This document shows, in pieces, positions 32,700 through 45,531 of a DNA stretch of 64,000 bases (its first letter is position 1; each line of letters opens with the position of its first letter). The notes under the pieces were generated by a model. The model searched no databases, was not told the origin of the DNA, and saw only the letters and a program-made list of their open reading frames with translations. The stretch lies in assembly GCF_008831285.2 (NCBI RefSeq), contig NC_045147.1, forward strand, positions 12,279,427 through 12,343,426. The letters are read 5' to 3'. Source of the DNA: Nymphaea colorata (Eukaryota; Streptophyta; Magnoliopsida; Nymphaeales; Nymphaeaceae). A program made the position numbers and the translations under genes.

Positions 32700-34967
32700 T
32701 TATTCCACGCCATCTAGCGACCGTGGACAAGGGAACGCTTTGAGAGGTATAGCTTTCTGCAATGATATGCCAAACTTGGTTCCCACATCAAGTTGCTCGG
32801 GAGCCATTCCGTCAGGGAGCTTCCATGAAAATGAATGAAGCAGAGAAGCCAACACCAGATGAACCATGCGGACCCCTAAGGGCATGCCGGGGCAGATCCT
32901 CCTTCCGCTGCCGAAAGGGATGAAATGGAAATCCTTTCCTTTGAAATTTATATCAGAATTTAGAAATCTCTCTGGTAAGAAGGATGTTGCATTTTCCCAG
33001 CAGGCGGGGTCACGGCTGATGGCCCACGTATTGACAAGAACTTGAGTGTTCTTAGGGATGGTGAAGCCTGCTACCTCTGTAGTTACATCTGCTCTATGTG
33101 GGATGAGAAGAGGAACCGGCGGGTGCAGCCGCAGGGTCTCCTTCACCAGTGCTTGTAGGTAAGGGAGCCGCTCGATATCAGACTCCTTCACGGGACGTTT
33201 TGTGCCGATGGCCCGTTCCAGCTCGAGCTGAACTGCGGACATCTTGCCTGGGTGTCGAAGCAGTTCGGTCATGGCCCATTCTATGGTGGCAGAAGGTGTG
33301 TCGCTTCCAGCAATGAACAAGTCCTGTTTTACCAAGAATTGACAGTGTAATTTGGTCAAATACTTGGTTATTTAATAGTAACGAAGAATGGCGACACAAA
33401 GTAGCATAACATGTGGTAATAGCTATAGAAATGAAGGTTTAGAAAAAAATTTAAAAGAATAAAAAAATTAAAAACTATACTTAATAGTAAAAAATTTCTA
33501 AAATACTCCAACCCTCTCTTTTTTGATGGGGTATATATTTATTGTGTGCAGCATTGTGCACGCTACTCCATCTTGGCCACAGGGACATGTCATCAGATGT
33601 TTTTTTTTTTTCAGACAACTAATTTATATTCTTTTAATATCTTTCTTTTCTTCGTTTGTTCTTTATTCTTTTCCTAAAATATACAACATGAAGCTATATG
33701 CCATGCTACTATAATTTTCCTAAACTATAACTTTATTTAGGCAAAGGAGTCGTTTGCTATACAATTGATTCAATTTTTAACTGTGGTTAACAGAAGAACA
33801 TACTTACGAGAAGGTAAAACGAAAAGATCCTTTTGAAAGTACCCCTACAAAGTAAAGTTTTTCAAGAAAAACAGAGCAGGTAAAATAATAAGCTTTGATA
33901 TTGAAAATTTGAGATCTTTCCCAGAATCGCTCGAACTCGGTATGAAATCTACTTGACAAAATTTATTAAACTATATGTGATTGGCTTATGATTCAGGCTC
34001 TTGTAAGAAAATAATATACATGAAACGAAGAATAAAGAAGAGTGGGGTTGAATAAAAGGGATCTCACCGTTAAGAGAGGCCTGATATTCTCCCTGGTGAA
34101 CCCTGAGCTTGGCTTCCTGGTGAGTTCAAGAAGCACTTCCAAGAAATCACCATACTTCTTCTTCTTCCCTCCGTTTGCAGCTGCATCCGACTCCATGCGC
34201 TTGTCGATCAATTGGTCAAACACACCATACAACCGCTTTAAAAGAGTTCTAGTTCGACGCCGCAGACCTTGAGGATCGACCCACCGGAGCGCCGGGAAGA
34301 AGTCGGAAAGGTTTGGCTTTGCGCCGAGTACTAAAAGCTCCCACACAATGCTCTTGACCTCTCCGGTCGACTCCGACTCCAGATCCACCACGTCCTGTGA
34401 AAAGATGGTGTTGGCCACCAAGTTTAAGGCTGTTCCGAAGGCGCACTCGGCAATATTGACCAGACGTCCGGCTGCACATGCCGTGTGAACATGCCGGAGA
34501 AGGGCTTGAACTTTTTGCTCCCGGAAGCCTGTTAACGTGTCCAGTCTCTTGGGCGTGAACAGCTCGGTGTTGCAGATCCTTCTCAACTCTCTCCATCTTT
34601 CTCCGTTCTGACTAAACACCAGCGAGTGGTGGTGGTAGTCCAACACCTTGACGGCGTCTCCGACGGTTCGGCCCGCAAACGCCTGGTCGTGCTTATGGAG
34701 CACCTGTTCGGCCATCTCAGCCGACGAGACCACCACGGTGGTGATGAATCCGAGCTGCAGCGCCATGAGCGGACCATGCAGCTGAGAGAGTCTAGCGAGA
34801 GACTCATTGGGCATGCTGCCGAGTTCGAAAAGGGACCCGACCACCGGAAAACCTACCGGACCCGGTGGGAGCTTACTGGTTTTCCGGAAACGGATCAGAT
34901 TGAAAATATACAGGGATGGCAGGAGAATACAGAGCCACAAAATCAGATCGGTGCTTAGCTCAGCCAT
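32700..34967 (-). CDS. CYP76-like cytochrome P450 copy C, intact (507 aa, 2 exons)
   Basis: Exon 1 is 34967-34068 (300 codons) and exon 2 is 33323-32700 (207 codons plus TAA). The 744-bp intron has GTGAG and ACAG ends, phase 0, just before the I-helix, the usual place in CYP71-clan genes. Features: N-terminal membrane anchor (about 1-26), PPGP hinge (34-37), WRELRRIC C-helix, I-helix AGSDTP (305-310), KETLR with ExxR (E362, R365), PERF (417-420), heme loop FGSGRRICPG with Cys 444. The length is normal for a microsomal plant P450, so it should sit on the ER and take electrons from a P450 reductase. Overall pattern (PPGPVGFPVVGS, KETLRLHPPVPLL, CPGMPL) is nearest CYP76, a family active on terpenoids and other small molecules; the substrate cannot be told. 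No lesion is seen. Confidence 0.88.
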
Positions 34968-37623
34968 TTCTCCACTCCCTCTTAGTCGTTGGAGTCGTTG
35001 GAGCGGATCTTTTTAGCCTCTTGGAATGTCAGAGCATTAATTAGCTTGCCCACTTGTTTGAATTGCTTTACCCTGCACAAATTTCTTATGAGATAGGTGC
35101 GAACGATAATGACTCCCCTTTTTCAACATGGGTGGGCGGAGATCTCCTTTCAACATGGGTGCGCGGAGATAGGTGTGAGCACGCACGTATATTGCTCGAA
35201 GCAAAACAAGAAAATTTGTATGAGAAGAGTTAAATTAAAGTTTTTAAATTTTAACTATTACGAAAATATCATTTTTTAAAATTTTTATATACAAAAAAAA
35301 ATTTATAATTTACATGTAAATTTTAAAAAAAAATAAAGTAAGGCCAAGGTCCATGCGGACCCTACCTTGCCTCATGAATTACATACCCATAAAAAATGCT
35401 AATTTTTATATCGACATCTTATAGTAATTTTTTCCATAAATGTTGATGTCTCATTTAGCTCCACCCTTGTTCTTCTGTTAATATGCAAGTCAATCTAGTG
35501 TCCATAACATCTTATGATCGCACAACAGAAATCAACCAAGAGTTGAACCTTGTTTCATGGTGTTGTCCCAACAAATTAACGTTATATATAGTTGTCTCCT
35601 TCTTCATAAAACAAAAACGTTTTAGCCCTATAAATTTCCAGACCAGGTTATATATTATGGTCCTAACAAGGACCATATATTATGGGTAGAAAATGACTAA
35701 AATATGCCAATTCATTACAATTGATTAAATAGAAGAACCTTCCCTTTAAATTTATTACAAATTATTACATTTAAGTTTAAATTTGAATTCATGATGGTAA
35801 TAATGTAAGCAAGAAGAAAACAAGAAAGAAATGGAAAGATATGAAATGGAGATAGCTTTCTACATTCAAGTTAAAGGATGTACCATAGAACCACATGTTC
35901 CAAAAGTAGCACTAGGGGCAAGTGAAAGGAACAGTTGCTTCTAACTCTCGCATACCACCTAAAGATCACTCAAGAAGCATTCCGTTGCCGGTTAAAGGTG
36001 AGTTGCCATGATTTTAACCTAATTGAGTTGAAATTCTTCATATGACATGCTTTGGGAAGATATCAAACATCTGTATCTGTAGCTCTCCAAATTCTTTGAG
36101 TAATTGGCATGTAAAAATATGTTAATGAAAACCTGAAATAATCGGAAGGCATTCTTCCCTTCGTTTTCTCTTCAGCAGTTTCTTCCTTATGATTTCTTCT
36201 ACCCAACTTCAATTCTATGGAGGTCACAATCTGTGAATACTTTTTTTTTCTTTTTCATTATCTGTGTATCTGTAATTTCAAATCCTAATTACTCAACATT
36301 TTTCATCAGCTTTTACGACTAATCGGACAGTTATTTAGTTTACTGGCTAATTGTTTAGATGTTGATTTCTACGAGCATGAACAATCAGGGATGCCATTTG
36401 CAAACATTATGAAAATATATCAACTTCTTATTTGGCGGCGATCTTTCAAACGGACCAACTTTAGTGTTTGCAGCCGGCCATTCAGAAAGAAGGTTGGTCG
36501 CGGAGGCTAGTAAAAAAACAAAACCAATTAATGTTTACGATTTGCATTGAACGTCTGCATGCGCCCAACTAGTTTCTTCTTCCATCTGCTTTTATTTAGC
36601 ATTAATGAATTACAGATAAGGGCTGCCAGCTAGAAAGCTGATTATGTATATTTATCTCGCGACAGCGAAATGAATGGATGAGAAGGATGTCAACGGTCGC
36701 AAACGCGACATTTGCCACCTATGGTTGTGGAGTTTGAGTTGTGTGCGCCGCTTGCTGTATTATTCTTGCTCTGTATTATTGAGTTTGAGTTGCGAGGGCC
36801 GTTCGATGCATACAACAAACATATGGCAAAAGAAAAAGTGGGATATTTTTGAAATTATTGAAGAGAAATGCCTTTTTGATCTTTTTTTTTTTACTTTTTG
36901 TGATTTTCTTTTGTTTTTATAAAAAAAAATTCTCTTTTCTATCAGAATGAGGGCACTTTTATCATTAATCATACTGACCCACAAAAAAATTTAGTGCACC
37001 AGTGTAGCACATATGACCAGGTTTGCTGATTGTTTAGTCTTCAAGGTTTTACACCAAACTTAGTTTTTCCTAAGTAAAACATTTAAAAAATGAATGGATA
37101 AAAAACCAGCTAAATGTTAATTAATAAGATATGGAAAACGACATATAGCTTTTTGATCGGTTTTTTCATGGTATTTTATTTTTACATGTTAAAGAAAAAC
37201 TGGAATCAGGCGGCCAGCTAAAATGTTCAAAACCATCGTTAAAGGCACCATTAACCAATGTTGAAAACACCATAAACCGTCACTACACCATACATTTTTT
37301 GCTAATGCTTCTAAGGCGTGGTGCTTTTAACCAGGTTTTCATAAAAACTAGTCATTTGGCAGCATCCCCTGGCCGGCTGATTTCAATTCCTCCTCTCTTA
37401 AAAGCATAATAATTCATAAAAAACTGATGAATATCCAAACTTAATTAACTAAATGGTTCAGATTTGGTTTCCCTGGTCATCCAAATTGTTGATTGTTGAA
37501 TCCCTCTCTTTCCCTCCAACCAAACAGGGCGGAAAACACAAGTACGTTTCTCTAAATTTTAGCTTTCCCATGTGTTCACTGTTCAATTTGATGTCTCCAC
37601 AACCTTGGATTGTTTACAACCTT
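34968..37623. other. Intergenic between P450 copies C and D, no gene recognised
   Basis: AT-rich DNA. The 5' flank of copy C does not match those of copies A and B beyond the first few bases. 35110-35180 holds a short direct repeat around CAACATGGGTG. A possible member of the GTGGCGGAGC repeat family ends near 35467 (TAGCTCCACCCTTG). No ORF longer than about 80 codons resembles anything. Confidence 0.5.
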
Positions 37624-39621
37624 TTACATCTCAATTAAGGGAGAGCCAAGAACTCTAAGAGGCACAGCTTTCCGCAGTGTTAAACCAAACTTGGCCTCCA
37701 CACCAAGTTGTTGGGGAGCCATTCCATCGAGCAGCTCCCAAGAAAATGAATGGAGGAGAGAAGCCAACACCAAATGAACGATGCGGACCGCCAAAGGCAT
37801 GCCGGGGCACATTCTCCTTCCAGCACCGAAAGGGATGAACTGGAAATTCATCCCCTTGAAATTTATGTCAGACTGGACAAATCTCTCTGGCAGGAAAGAA
37901 GATGGATTCTCCCAATATGCTGGATCGCGGCCGATAGCCCACACATTCACAAGCACCTGCGTATGCTTGGGGATGGTGAAACCGGCTACCTCTGTAGTTG
38001 CCTCTGCTCTGTGGGGTAATAGAAGAGGTGTAGGTGGGTGCAATCTTAAGGTCTCTTTCACCACTGCTTCTAAGTAAGGAAGCTGTGATATGTCAGATTC
38101 TGTCACGAAACGATCCGCGCCAATGGTTTCTCTGAGCTCAGATTGTGCTTTAGCCATTTTGTCTGGATGGCGAAGCAGTTCTGTCATTGCCCATTCTATG
38201 GTGTTCGTGCTTGTGTCACTGCCAGCAACAAAGAGATCCTGTTTCACATATGCATCAGAGTAGATTCTGTAAAGTACATCAAGCATCGATGCCAACAAGA
38301 GATCTATCGATTTGGTTTGAAACTCATGACTTAAGTCCTAATTCTGCTAGAAGTAACAAAGAATATTGGATGACCTTTTCCTAGAAATGAGTTACTCAAC
38401 TCCTTGACTTGTTTGATCTACAATGAAAGTGACGAACCTCAAAAGGGCCATCAAGCCAGAAGTCTTGATACTGGTGGCTTAATAATTGACGCCATGTTTC
38501 GTGATATGGTGTTTACAGGGGACCCTCCACGGTAGAGACCGGTCGATTCCACCGAAGGGAAGATTTTCCCGTACTCGTAGACAAGATGTGATTGATTGGT
38601 AAAGTTTGAAATGAAACTTTCAGAATCTTGCAAGGAAAATCAAATGGGGAAGTGCACAGATGTAACCAAAATATTATTTTGCCCGAAATGGCGGCGTTGA
38701 AGAAAAGAAGAAGCTTACTCCTAACACGGCATTGATGGCCAGTCTGTTGACCTCTGACTCTGCCTTCCCATCAAGCTCCAAAAGGACGTTCAAGAAATCG
38801 TCGCCTTCTCCGCCGCTGCCCCGCCCCTCCGTCGCCCCAAAAGACTCCAAGCGCCTCTCGATCACCTCGTCGAAGACGGCGTACAACCGCTTCACAAGAA
38901 CGTCGTTTTGCCGTCTAATGCCTTGGGGATCGAACGGCCGCAGCGCCGGAAAAAAGTCGGCGAGGTTCGGCTTCGCGCCGGCCTCCAACATCCCCCACAC
39001 TATGCTCTTGAATTCCCCGGCCGCCGACTCCGACCCCAGGTCCACCACGTCCTGCGAGAACAGTGTGTTGGAGACCGTGTTCAAGACGGTGGCGAAGACG
39101 CGGTCGCCGATATCCACCGGCCGGCGTGCGGCGAACGCGGTGCGGATATGCTGGAGCAGGGCTCGCACCTTCTGCTCCCTCACAGCCCTTAGCGCATCCA
39201 ACCTCTTGGGCGTGAACAGTTCGCTGATGCAGATCCTTCTCAGCTCCCGCCATTTCGCTTCGTTCTGATTGAACACCAACGAATATTTGGGGTAGTCGAA
39301 TTGGTTGTTGGCTACGTCCATGAGGATTCGGCCGGCGAAAGCGTGGTCGTGCGTGTGGAGAACCTCTCGGGCCATCTCCGGCGAGGAGACAACCACGGTG
39401 GTTCTGAAACCGAGCCGGAGGGCCATCAGCGGCCCGTACAGCTCGGAGAGCCTGGCCAGCGACTCGTTGGGCATGTCCCCAAGTTGGAAGAGAGAGCCCA
39501 CCACCGGAAAACCCACCGGACCCGGCGGCAGGTTGCTGGTCTTACGGGAAATGATCCGAAACAGATAGACGCAGGGTAACAGGAGGCAAAACCACATAAT
39601 CAGATTACTGAAATCGCCCAT
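37624..39621 (-). CDS. CYP76-like cytochrome P450 copy D, intact (505 aa, 2 exons)
   Basis: Exon 1 is 39621-38719 (301 codons) and exon 2 is 38238-37624 (204 codons plus TAA). The 480-bp intron has GTAAG and ACAG ends in phase 0. Features: signal anchor 1-24, PPGP 32-35, WRELRRIC, I-helix AGSDTS (306-311), ExxR E363/R366, PERF 418-421, heme loop FGAGRRMCPG with Cys 445. It is clearly a relative of copy C, with which it shares the exon 2 pattern almost throughout, but it is divergent enough in exon 1 (ANNQFDYPKYS where C has VKVLDYHHHS) to suggest a different substrate or subfamily member. Exon 1 is much richer in GC than the surrounding DNA. No lesion is seen. Confidence 0.88.
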
Positions 39622-40588
39622 GTTTCGGGGAACACTTTGGCCGTGCCTTCGGCTTGTTCTTCATCCCCATAAATAACTCTTGAATTCATCCATGGATCTC
39701 ATCAGTTTTTTCTTTTTTTTTTTTTTGCTCTGTGTGCTATCTCTTTGACGCGTACAATCTTGATACTTGGATACGTTGAAAAAGCAGACCCCATTCTCGT
39801 CGTTTTATAAAATGATTGAAATACTTTTTTTTCAAAATTACCTCTTAAGGTCTGAAAATACATTATACTTACCTCAGCAAGTCTGCTAGCATATAAAATA
39901 ATAACTATACTGCTCAGACCAGGGGCCTATAAGAATGCAGTCTCTCGTTGGATTCTAGGAGTGTTATGTTTTTACATCTGGTGGAAAAAGAAATTTCACT
40001 TGAAGAGCATATGACTGCCATTATTGACGCCGACATTGGAAGGGTCTTAGAACCTTGTTACGAGCAGTAGAGATGAACCTCTGTCTCACATTAAAGTTTA
40101 TTTGCTCAAAACAGCTATGAAAAAGGGCTCTCCATGACATTTAATGGTAGTTTGGTAACAAAAACAATATGTTCGAACTGTTTCATAAATCTATCTTAGA
40201 AAATGAGGCAGATTATTTAAAGGTGTTTGATTAAAGGTGTTTGATGAATGTAATCTAATTTTTAAGGATGCTATTACTGTCACCAGACAACCCCTTAATA
40301 AAACAGCAAAGACATGCATGCTTTAGAGAAGCTTTCAATTCAAACACTTTGATATTGGTTCAATTTGAATCGATTTATATTTTTGATATATAGAAGCATA
40401 TTTGACACCATTCCATCTCTAAGAGAGTACATTATTGGACAAAAAATTATGTTTAAGATACAACTAATAGCTGGGAGCACTAGCATGATAGCACTTTACA
40501 AACACAATCTTGTAGATTTTTGGATAGTCACTTCTGATCGGTGCAAAATTCCTATAGTCCATCTTTAGACGGCCATGTGATCAAAATA
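39622..40588. other. 5' flank of P450 copy D, no gene recognised
   Basis: AT-rich sequence between the start of copy D and the P450 relic. I see no coding and no TATA box that I would defend. Confidence 0.45.
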
Positions 40589-40947
40589 TTAGACAACGCG
40601 AGGAATCACTATAAGAGGTACAACTTTTTGTGGGGTGAGGCAGGTGGCGGAGCTAGATAGGTTTAGATGAGGGGCACCGATCCACTTATTGTTGCACTAT
40701 GCTCTACGGCACTAGTGTGGGTTTGGCGTGGGCACCTCATATAACTAGGCCTGAGTCCAACACATGATAATAAAACTTTTACAAAAGTTTACATAAGCTG
40801 GGGTGGGCACTTGCCCACTCCAGCCCCATGGTAACTTCACTGTTGAGTGAGGCGAAACCGATCATCCATCTCTAGTTGCTTCAGAGTTATCCCGGGCAGC
40901 GTCAATGAGAATGAGTGTACAAGAGAAGCAACCAACAGGTTAGGCCT
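40589..40947 (-). pseudogene. P450 C-terminal relic interrupted by a short element
   Basis: On the minus strand 40945-40842 reads NLLVASLVHSFSLTLPGITL followed by KQLEMDDRFRLTQQ. After a 200-bp insert the frame resumes as KVVPLIVIPRVV and a stop at 40589-40591. This is the last 45 or so residues of a P450 of the copy F type, where the same stretch reads VVASLVHRFSWKLPDG and ends KKRVPLKVVP. Everything upstream, heme loop included, is lost. It shows that at least one more P450 once stood between copies D and E. Confidence 0.8.
40641..40840 (-). mobile_element. Short GTGGCGGAGC-family element inside the P450 relic
   Basis: About 200 bp between TGTGGGGTGAGG (40629-40640) and TGTTGAGTGAGG (40841-40852), a 12-bp duplication with two differences. 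It carries the family marks: GGTGGCGGAGCTAG at one end and GGGTGGGCACTTGCCCAC near the other. A target duplication this long suggests a SINE-like or other unusual insertion mode. I cannot classify it further. Confidence 0.6.
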
Positions 40948-41344
40948 GGTCAACAGGCCAGCCCGGCCAGACGGGAGTTGGGTGCGGGCTGGCTCGGCAC
41001 CGAAAATCAAGTTTGGGCCCGGTTGATACCCAACATCCCAACTTGAACTCACTCCAGTTAAAATTAAAAAATATTTTTAAAATGTAAAATATATTTTTAA
41101 TAATAAAATATATATAATTATTAAATAAAAATAATATTAAAAAATAAATCAAACCAAATTGAGTCTCGTCGAGCCGACCCAAGCCGGCCAAATACCTTAT
41201 GGAGATGGTCCGCAGGTCCGGATCAATTTTTGTGGTTCTAAACTAGGCTCAGGCCCAAACTTACATCCGGTGGACCATCTGGAGAGCCAAAAGACTGCCC
41301 GGGGCGCCCAAAAAAAGGAAGTGAAGCTCTTGCAACTTAACAAC
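40948..41344. other. Intergenic repeat-like DNA
   Basis: GC-rich ends (GGCCAGCCCGGCCAG near 40960; GAGCCGACCCAAGCCGGCC near 41172) flank an AT-rich core at 41060-41150. This is the layout of a degenerate MITE or repeat. No coding is seen. Confidence 0.4.
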
Positions 41345-41760
41345 TACAAATCTCATAGTTGACTAGTTGCTTAGATGTTTGAAAAGCATCGGCCCACAAT
41401 TTCAAAGGTAACCCAACATAGAAAATCCTGCTTTCTGATAGGACAATGCAGTTGATCTTTCCTCTCGACAGCCACACTTGATTGGGGAACATGTGCACGA
41501 TGACAAGCATCATTTCATCCCATTATTGGACAGAAAATTATGAAAAACATGGCTAGTCATTTTCCCTCCTCCATCACTATGAATACCTTGATATGAAATC
41601 AAAAATGTTTTTGAATGATGGACTTGAAGTTTACAAAGGTCTTTGAAGTTTTGGATATTGTATGCAAAGGAACTAATCACATTGTTCAGTGTGATTTTGG
41701 TGGGTACTATTTTCTTAGACCTTCAACAGTAAGATAATGACAGTTTAATTGATGGGTGTA
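41345..41760 (-). mobile_element. Copia integrase fragment
   Basis: On the minus strand a frame at about 41600-41530 reads GIHSDGGGKMTSHVF, the integrase SDGGGE block with Glu changed to Lys. A later frame reads VGLPLKLWADAFQTS, the block that follows the catalytic Glu in copia integrases. A few hundred bases remain, with frameshifts and no LTR. It is a dead fragment unrelated to the four larger copia elements. Confidence 0.6.
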
Positions 41761-44647
41761 TCATACTCCATTTAAATACCGACACAGCTCAAGACTCCAG
41801 AAACAAAGGGAATTCGATAATGCTTTCTAAGCAGTGGATTGTTAATCTCTTGCTCACCAAAAAATAGCAAAAGCACTTTAACATTTGTGTCAAACACTTT
41901 CATCTCACTATTTGGTATATACTTATAGAACCACCTCCGGATCAGCCCGGATCTATCATGGAGTTTCATTTGGCTCCGTTTGAATACATACAATTAAGTA
42001 CGCAAACTTAAAACTGTTGGGTATTTAGTACCGGGGTATTTTTCTGGTAGATTTTTTGTTCCACCTTCTATTATCCCATTTGTTTGGTTTTAAGAAACTT
42101 TTGTTCTAGCTATTGAAAAGTTAAGACAAAAAAGAAAATCTTAGCATTAAAGTTCATAGAACTTTAATGTCTGTACTAAAGTTCCATAATAACTCCAAAC
42201 TCTCAGCATTAAAGTTCAGCATTTATCTGCAGGTGAAATTTTCCACCGAATTTGAATTAAAGTTCCAACTCTACCCTAAGGTTCCACGTATTCAAACGGG
42301 CCCTTTGTGTTGACTGTCGATCGACAAAATAAGATACCATTGAGAAAAACATCACAATCGACAAAATAAGATACCATTGAGAAAAACATCACAAGATGAG
42401 GTTCCACATATTCAAACGGGCTAGTAGCAGAGTTACTTGTTGGCTGGGGTAGGCCACTGCCCACGCTAGAAAATCAAAAATTTCTTTATAATGTGTTAAC
42501 TTCACATTGTTATGATTCTAAATTTATATGCCACACCAAAATTGTGTCACCTGCACAAGTGTCCCATAGATGAAAAATCATGGCTCCGCCACTACAATGG
42601 GCGAAAACAAACTAAATTATCGTGGAAGAAAAGTCGGTTGATCTTATCACCAATGCGGTTGTTTTCCATTGGTAAAAAAATCCTGGACAAGCCCACATCA
42701 TTTAAACCCTACCGTGGAGAATATAAACCGCAGCACTAGAAAAAATATGACTACTTGACTTAGGGTCTTTTCAACTTAAGTCCCTAATTTGTAATCACCT
42801 TCTTTTTGGCTCCTCAAATGCATCCTCTGTATCACAATAATCACCTTAGGGTGAGTGAGAGCTTAATTCTACCATTTAATGAAGCTGGAAGCTTCCTTTT
42901 CCTCTCATCCCTCCAAGGTCCAAGGTTGTTTTATGGTGCCTTCGGAAAGACACCCCGCTATGCACTATATGGTGGCACAAAGGGTTGATGCCACAAGAGT
43001 TTGGAACAGAGACTGACTGTTGCACTAACTCCCTTAGGCATTATCACAATAATCACCTTAGGGTGAGTGAGAGCTTAATTCTACCATTTAATGAAACTGG
43101 AAGCTTCTTTTTCCTCTCGTCCCTCCAAGGTCCAAGGTTGTTTTATGGTGCCTTCGGAAAGACACCCCGCTATGTACTATATGGTGGCACAAAGGGTTGA
43201 TGCCACAAGAGTTTGGAATAGAGACTGAATCACATTAATTTTAAACACAATCATAAATTAATTAAGAAATCAAGAAGAAAACTGAGAATAGGAACGATTA
43301 ACTGCATGGATGACCCGGAGCAATCAGAGTCTATGGATTATTTGTCCTGTGTATGTGTAATAGCCTTCTATTCTCTTGTGATTCTTTATTCTTTGGTTAA
43401 CAAAAAAGACATAACTTATTGTTAGGTCTGTTTTCGGAAGACATTGATCTTTTGAAAGGATCAATGTAACTACACGGTCAGTATAGAAAGGCCCGTTTGA
43501 TGGGTGTGAAATATCATGTAACACTGAGAAACTTTTTCTGCCCATCAAATTTGAGATGAACAAACTTATTGTTAGGTCTGTTTTCGGAAACTTCTTTTCA
43601 GAAATTTCATCTCACCCAAAGGGATGGAAAAAAAAAATTGCAAGACGAAAAAAATAAGCATTGGCATCAAAGCAGTTCTTAATCGCCAACTGTTTTTCAT
43701 CTTTCATTCCTATCAAACTGAGAAATTTATTTCTTGAAATATAAACTCTTCTTGAAATATAAACTCAAGTCCGACAAAAACACAAAAGGTTTTTGAAAAA
43801 CTAGGTTTTGTTTTCATTTCTTCAATTCCTAAAACAAGATTTTGAAAATTTCTTGATTCCTGAAGAAATTCCACCCAAAACTTGGATGTGGTGATCGGTG
43901 ATTGCACCTGTCAACGTTGATGGTGCTTATGCGGCAAACAAACAATAGCTGGTTGAGCAGGGGAGAAGGGAATGGGGGAAATGTCGGCCCTATAAATAAA
44001 AATGTCGGCCGACTCCTAAAGAAAATGGTTGAGTGTCCTCTTCACGCTCGTTAGTGTGCATTTTCAATTTAATTCTCATGAATCCAACGCAACAATCAAC
44101 CGAAAAGTAAAATGAGACGTGTCGTCTTTAGAACGTCAGATGGGACTTATCATAGCCCACATGAGAGTGCCATGCCATGTGGCCACTTTTCAATTATTTC
44201 TTAAATTTTAGATTACTTTATTTTTATTTAAATTTTCAAATATAATTTGGCCAATCACATCATCCCACAAAACAAAAATTCTTAATGACTGTTTAGATGT
44301 AACATAAAACCACGTTTTGTCTCAACAAAACCTGTTTTGAACGGCATTAAAATTGAGTTTTGCAAAAAGCTGACACCTGGTTTTCTTGTTTTTAAACCAA
44401 GTTTTTACTTATCATCCAAACCACGTTTTCACAAAACCAAGCTTTTCCCTTGATATTTCTTTCCCAGTTAACAGGTCAATAGCATATGAGGACGCGACAG
44501 CAGGTCTCCCACCTAAGGCCATGAGGTTCGGGAATGAAATTTGAGAGGAAGAAACGAAATTTATTCTGGCCCCATTTTCTAAGGTTATATGTTCTTGTTA
44601 AGTTGAGGAAACAAAAACGAAGAACAGCTTTGCTTCAAATCGGACTA
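41761..44647. other. 5' flank of P450 copy E with tandem and dispersed repeats
   Basis: Parts of this flank (42000-42390 and 42595-42640) match 50570-50740 and 51400-51560 upstream of copy F, so the E and F units are a tandem duplication. E-specific changes include a short tandem repeat at 42312-42390 (CGACAAAATAAGATACCATT, twice), a GTGGCGGAGC-family element at about 42424-42592, a duplicated block at 42831-43228, and an insert at about 44285-44415 with TGTTTAGATG and CATCCAAACA ends. A CCAAT box at about 44251 is shared with copy F. No gene is seen. Confidence 0.55.
42831..43228. repeat. Two direct copies of a 187-bp unit, period 212 bp
   Basis: 42831-43017 and 43043-43228 are nearly identical, starting ATCACAATAATCACCTTAGG. 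An ORF in each unit (FNEAGSFLFLSSLQGPRLFY type) repeats simply because the DNA repeats, and it is not a known protein. Confidence 0.85.
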
Positions 44648-45531
44648 ATGGAGTTTGCATTTGATCTCGCTCCTGCATCTTCTTGCTATGCTTCTTCGGC
44701 TTCCTTCTCTTCCCGAGGAAGACTAACCGCAGGCTGCCGCCAGGACCAGTCGGTCTTCCCTTTCTGGGTTCTCTGCTGGAGCTCGGCAACAAGGTCAATG
44801 AATCTCTGTATTCGCTGTCTAAAATATACGGGCCTCTCATGACCATACGCCTCGGGATGAAGACGGTCATTGTCGTCTCGTCCGCCAAGATGGCCGAGGA
44901 GGTTCTGCACAAGCACGACCGAGCCTTCTCCGGCCGAAGCGTGGCGGAGGCCGCGAAAGCGCTGGACCACTACAAGCACTCGATGCCGTGGCTCCCCGCC
45001 GGCCCGAGGTGGCGAGAGCTGAGGCGCGCCTGCAACACGGAGGTTTTCGCCTCCAAGCGGCTCGACGCCTTGCGAGGCCTACGCGAGAAGAAGGTTGAGG
45101 AACTCCTCCAGCACGTCCGGGCGGCCTCTGCGGACGGCTGCGCCGTCCACATCGGCCGGTGCGCGTTCGTCACCGCCCTGAACATCGTGTCGAACACCTT
45201 CTTCTCGAAGGACGTGGCCAATCTTGAGCGCGGGGTGGCGGGGCAGGAGTTGAAGGATCTGGTGTGGGGCATCATGGAGATGGCCGGGCGGCCGAACCTC
45301 GCCGACTTCTTCCCGCCGCTCCGTCTGGTGGATCCTCAGGGCGTGCGGCGAGCCATGACGGGTTACTTCCAGCGGATGCACGAGCTGTTCGACGCGATGA
45401 TCGATGAGCGCTTGCAGGCTTACGCTGCGGCTTCTTCTGTGCGGACTGACGACTTCTTAGACGTCCTGCTACGGCTGGGTGGGGAGCCAGGGTCTCAGTA
45501 CACCGTGGACGTGCTCAAGAGCTTATTACTG

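Noticed and set aside
38732-39268. 178-codon plus-strand ORF and its neighbours over copy D
   Set aside because: They are antisense shadows of the GC-rich P450 exon 1. Similar shadows occur over copies C, E and F.
42806-43200. Two similar 60-71 codon ORFs as a duplicated small gene
   Set aside because: The similarity follows from a 187-bp DNA duplication. No start context, domain or conservation supports coding.
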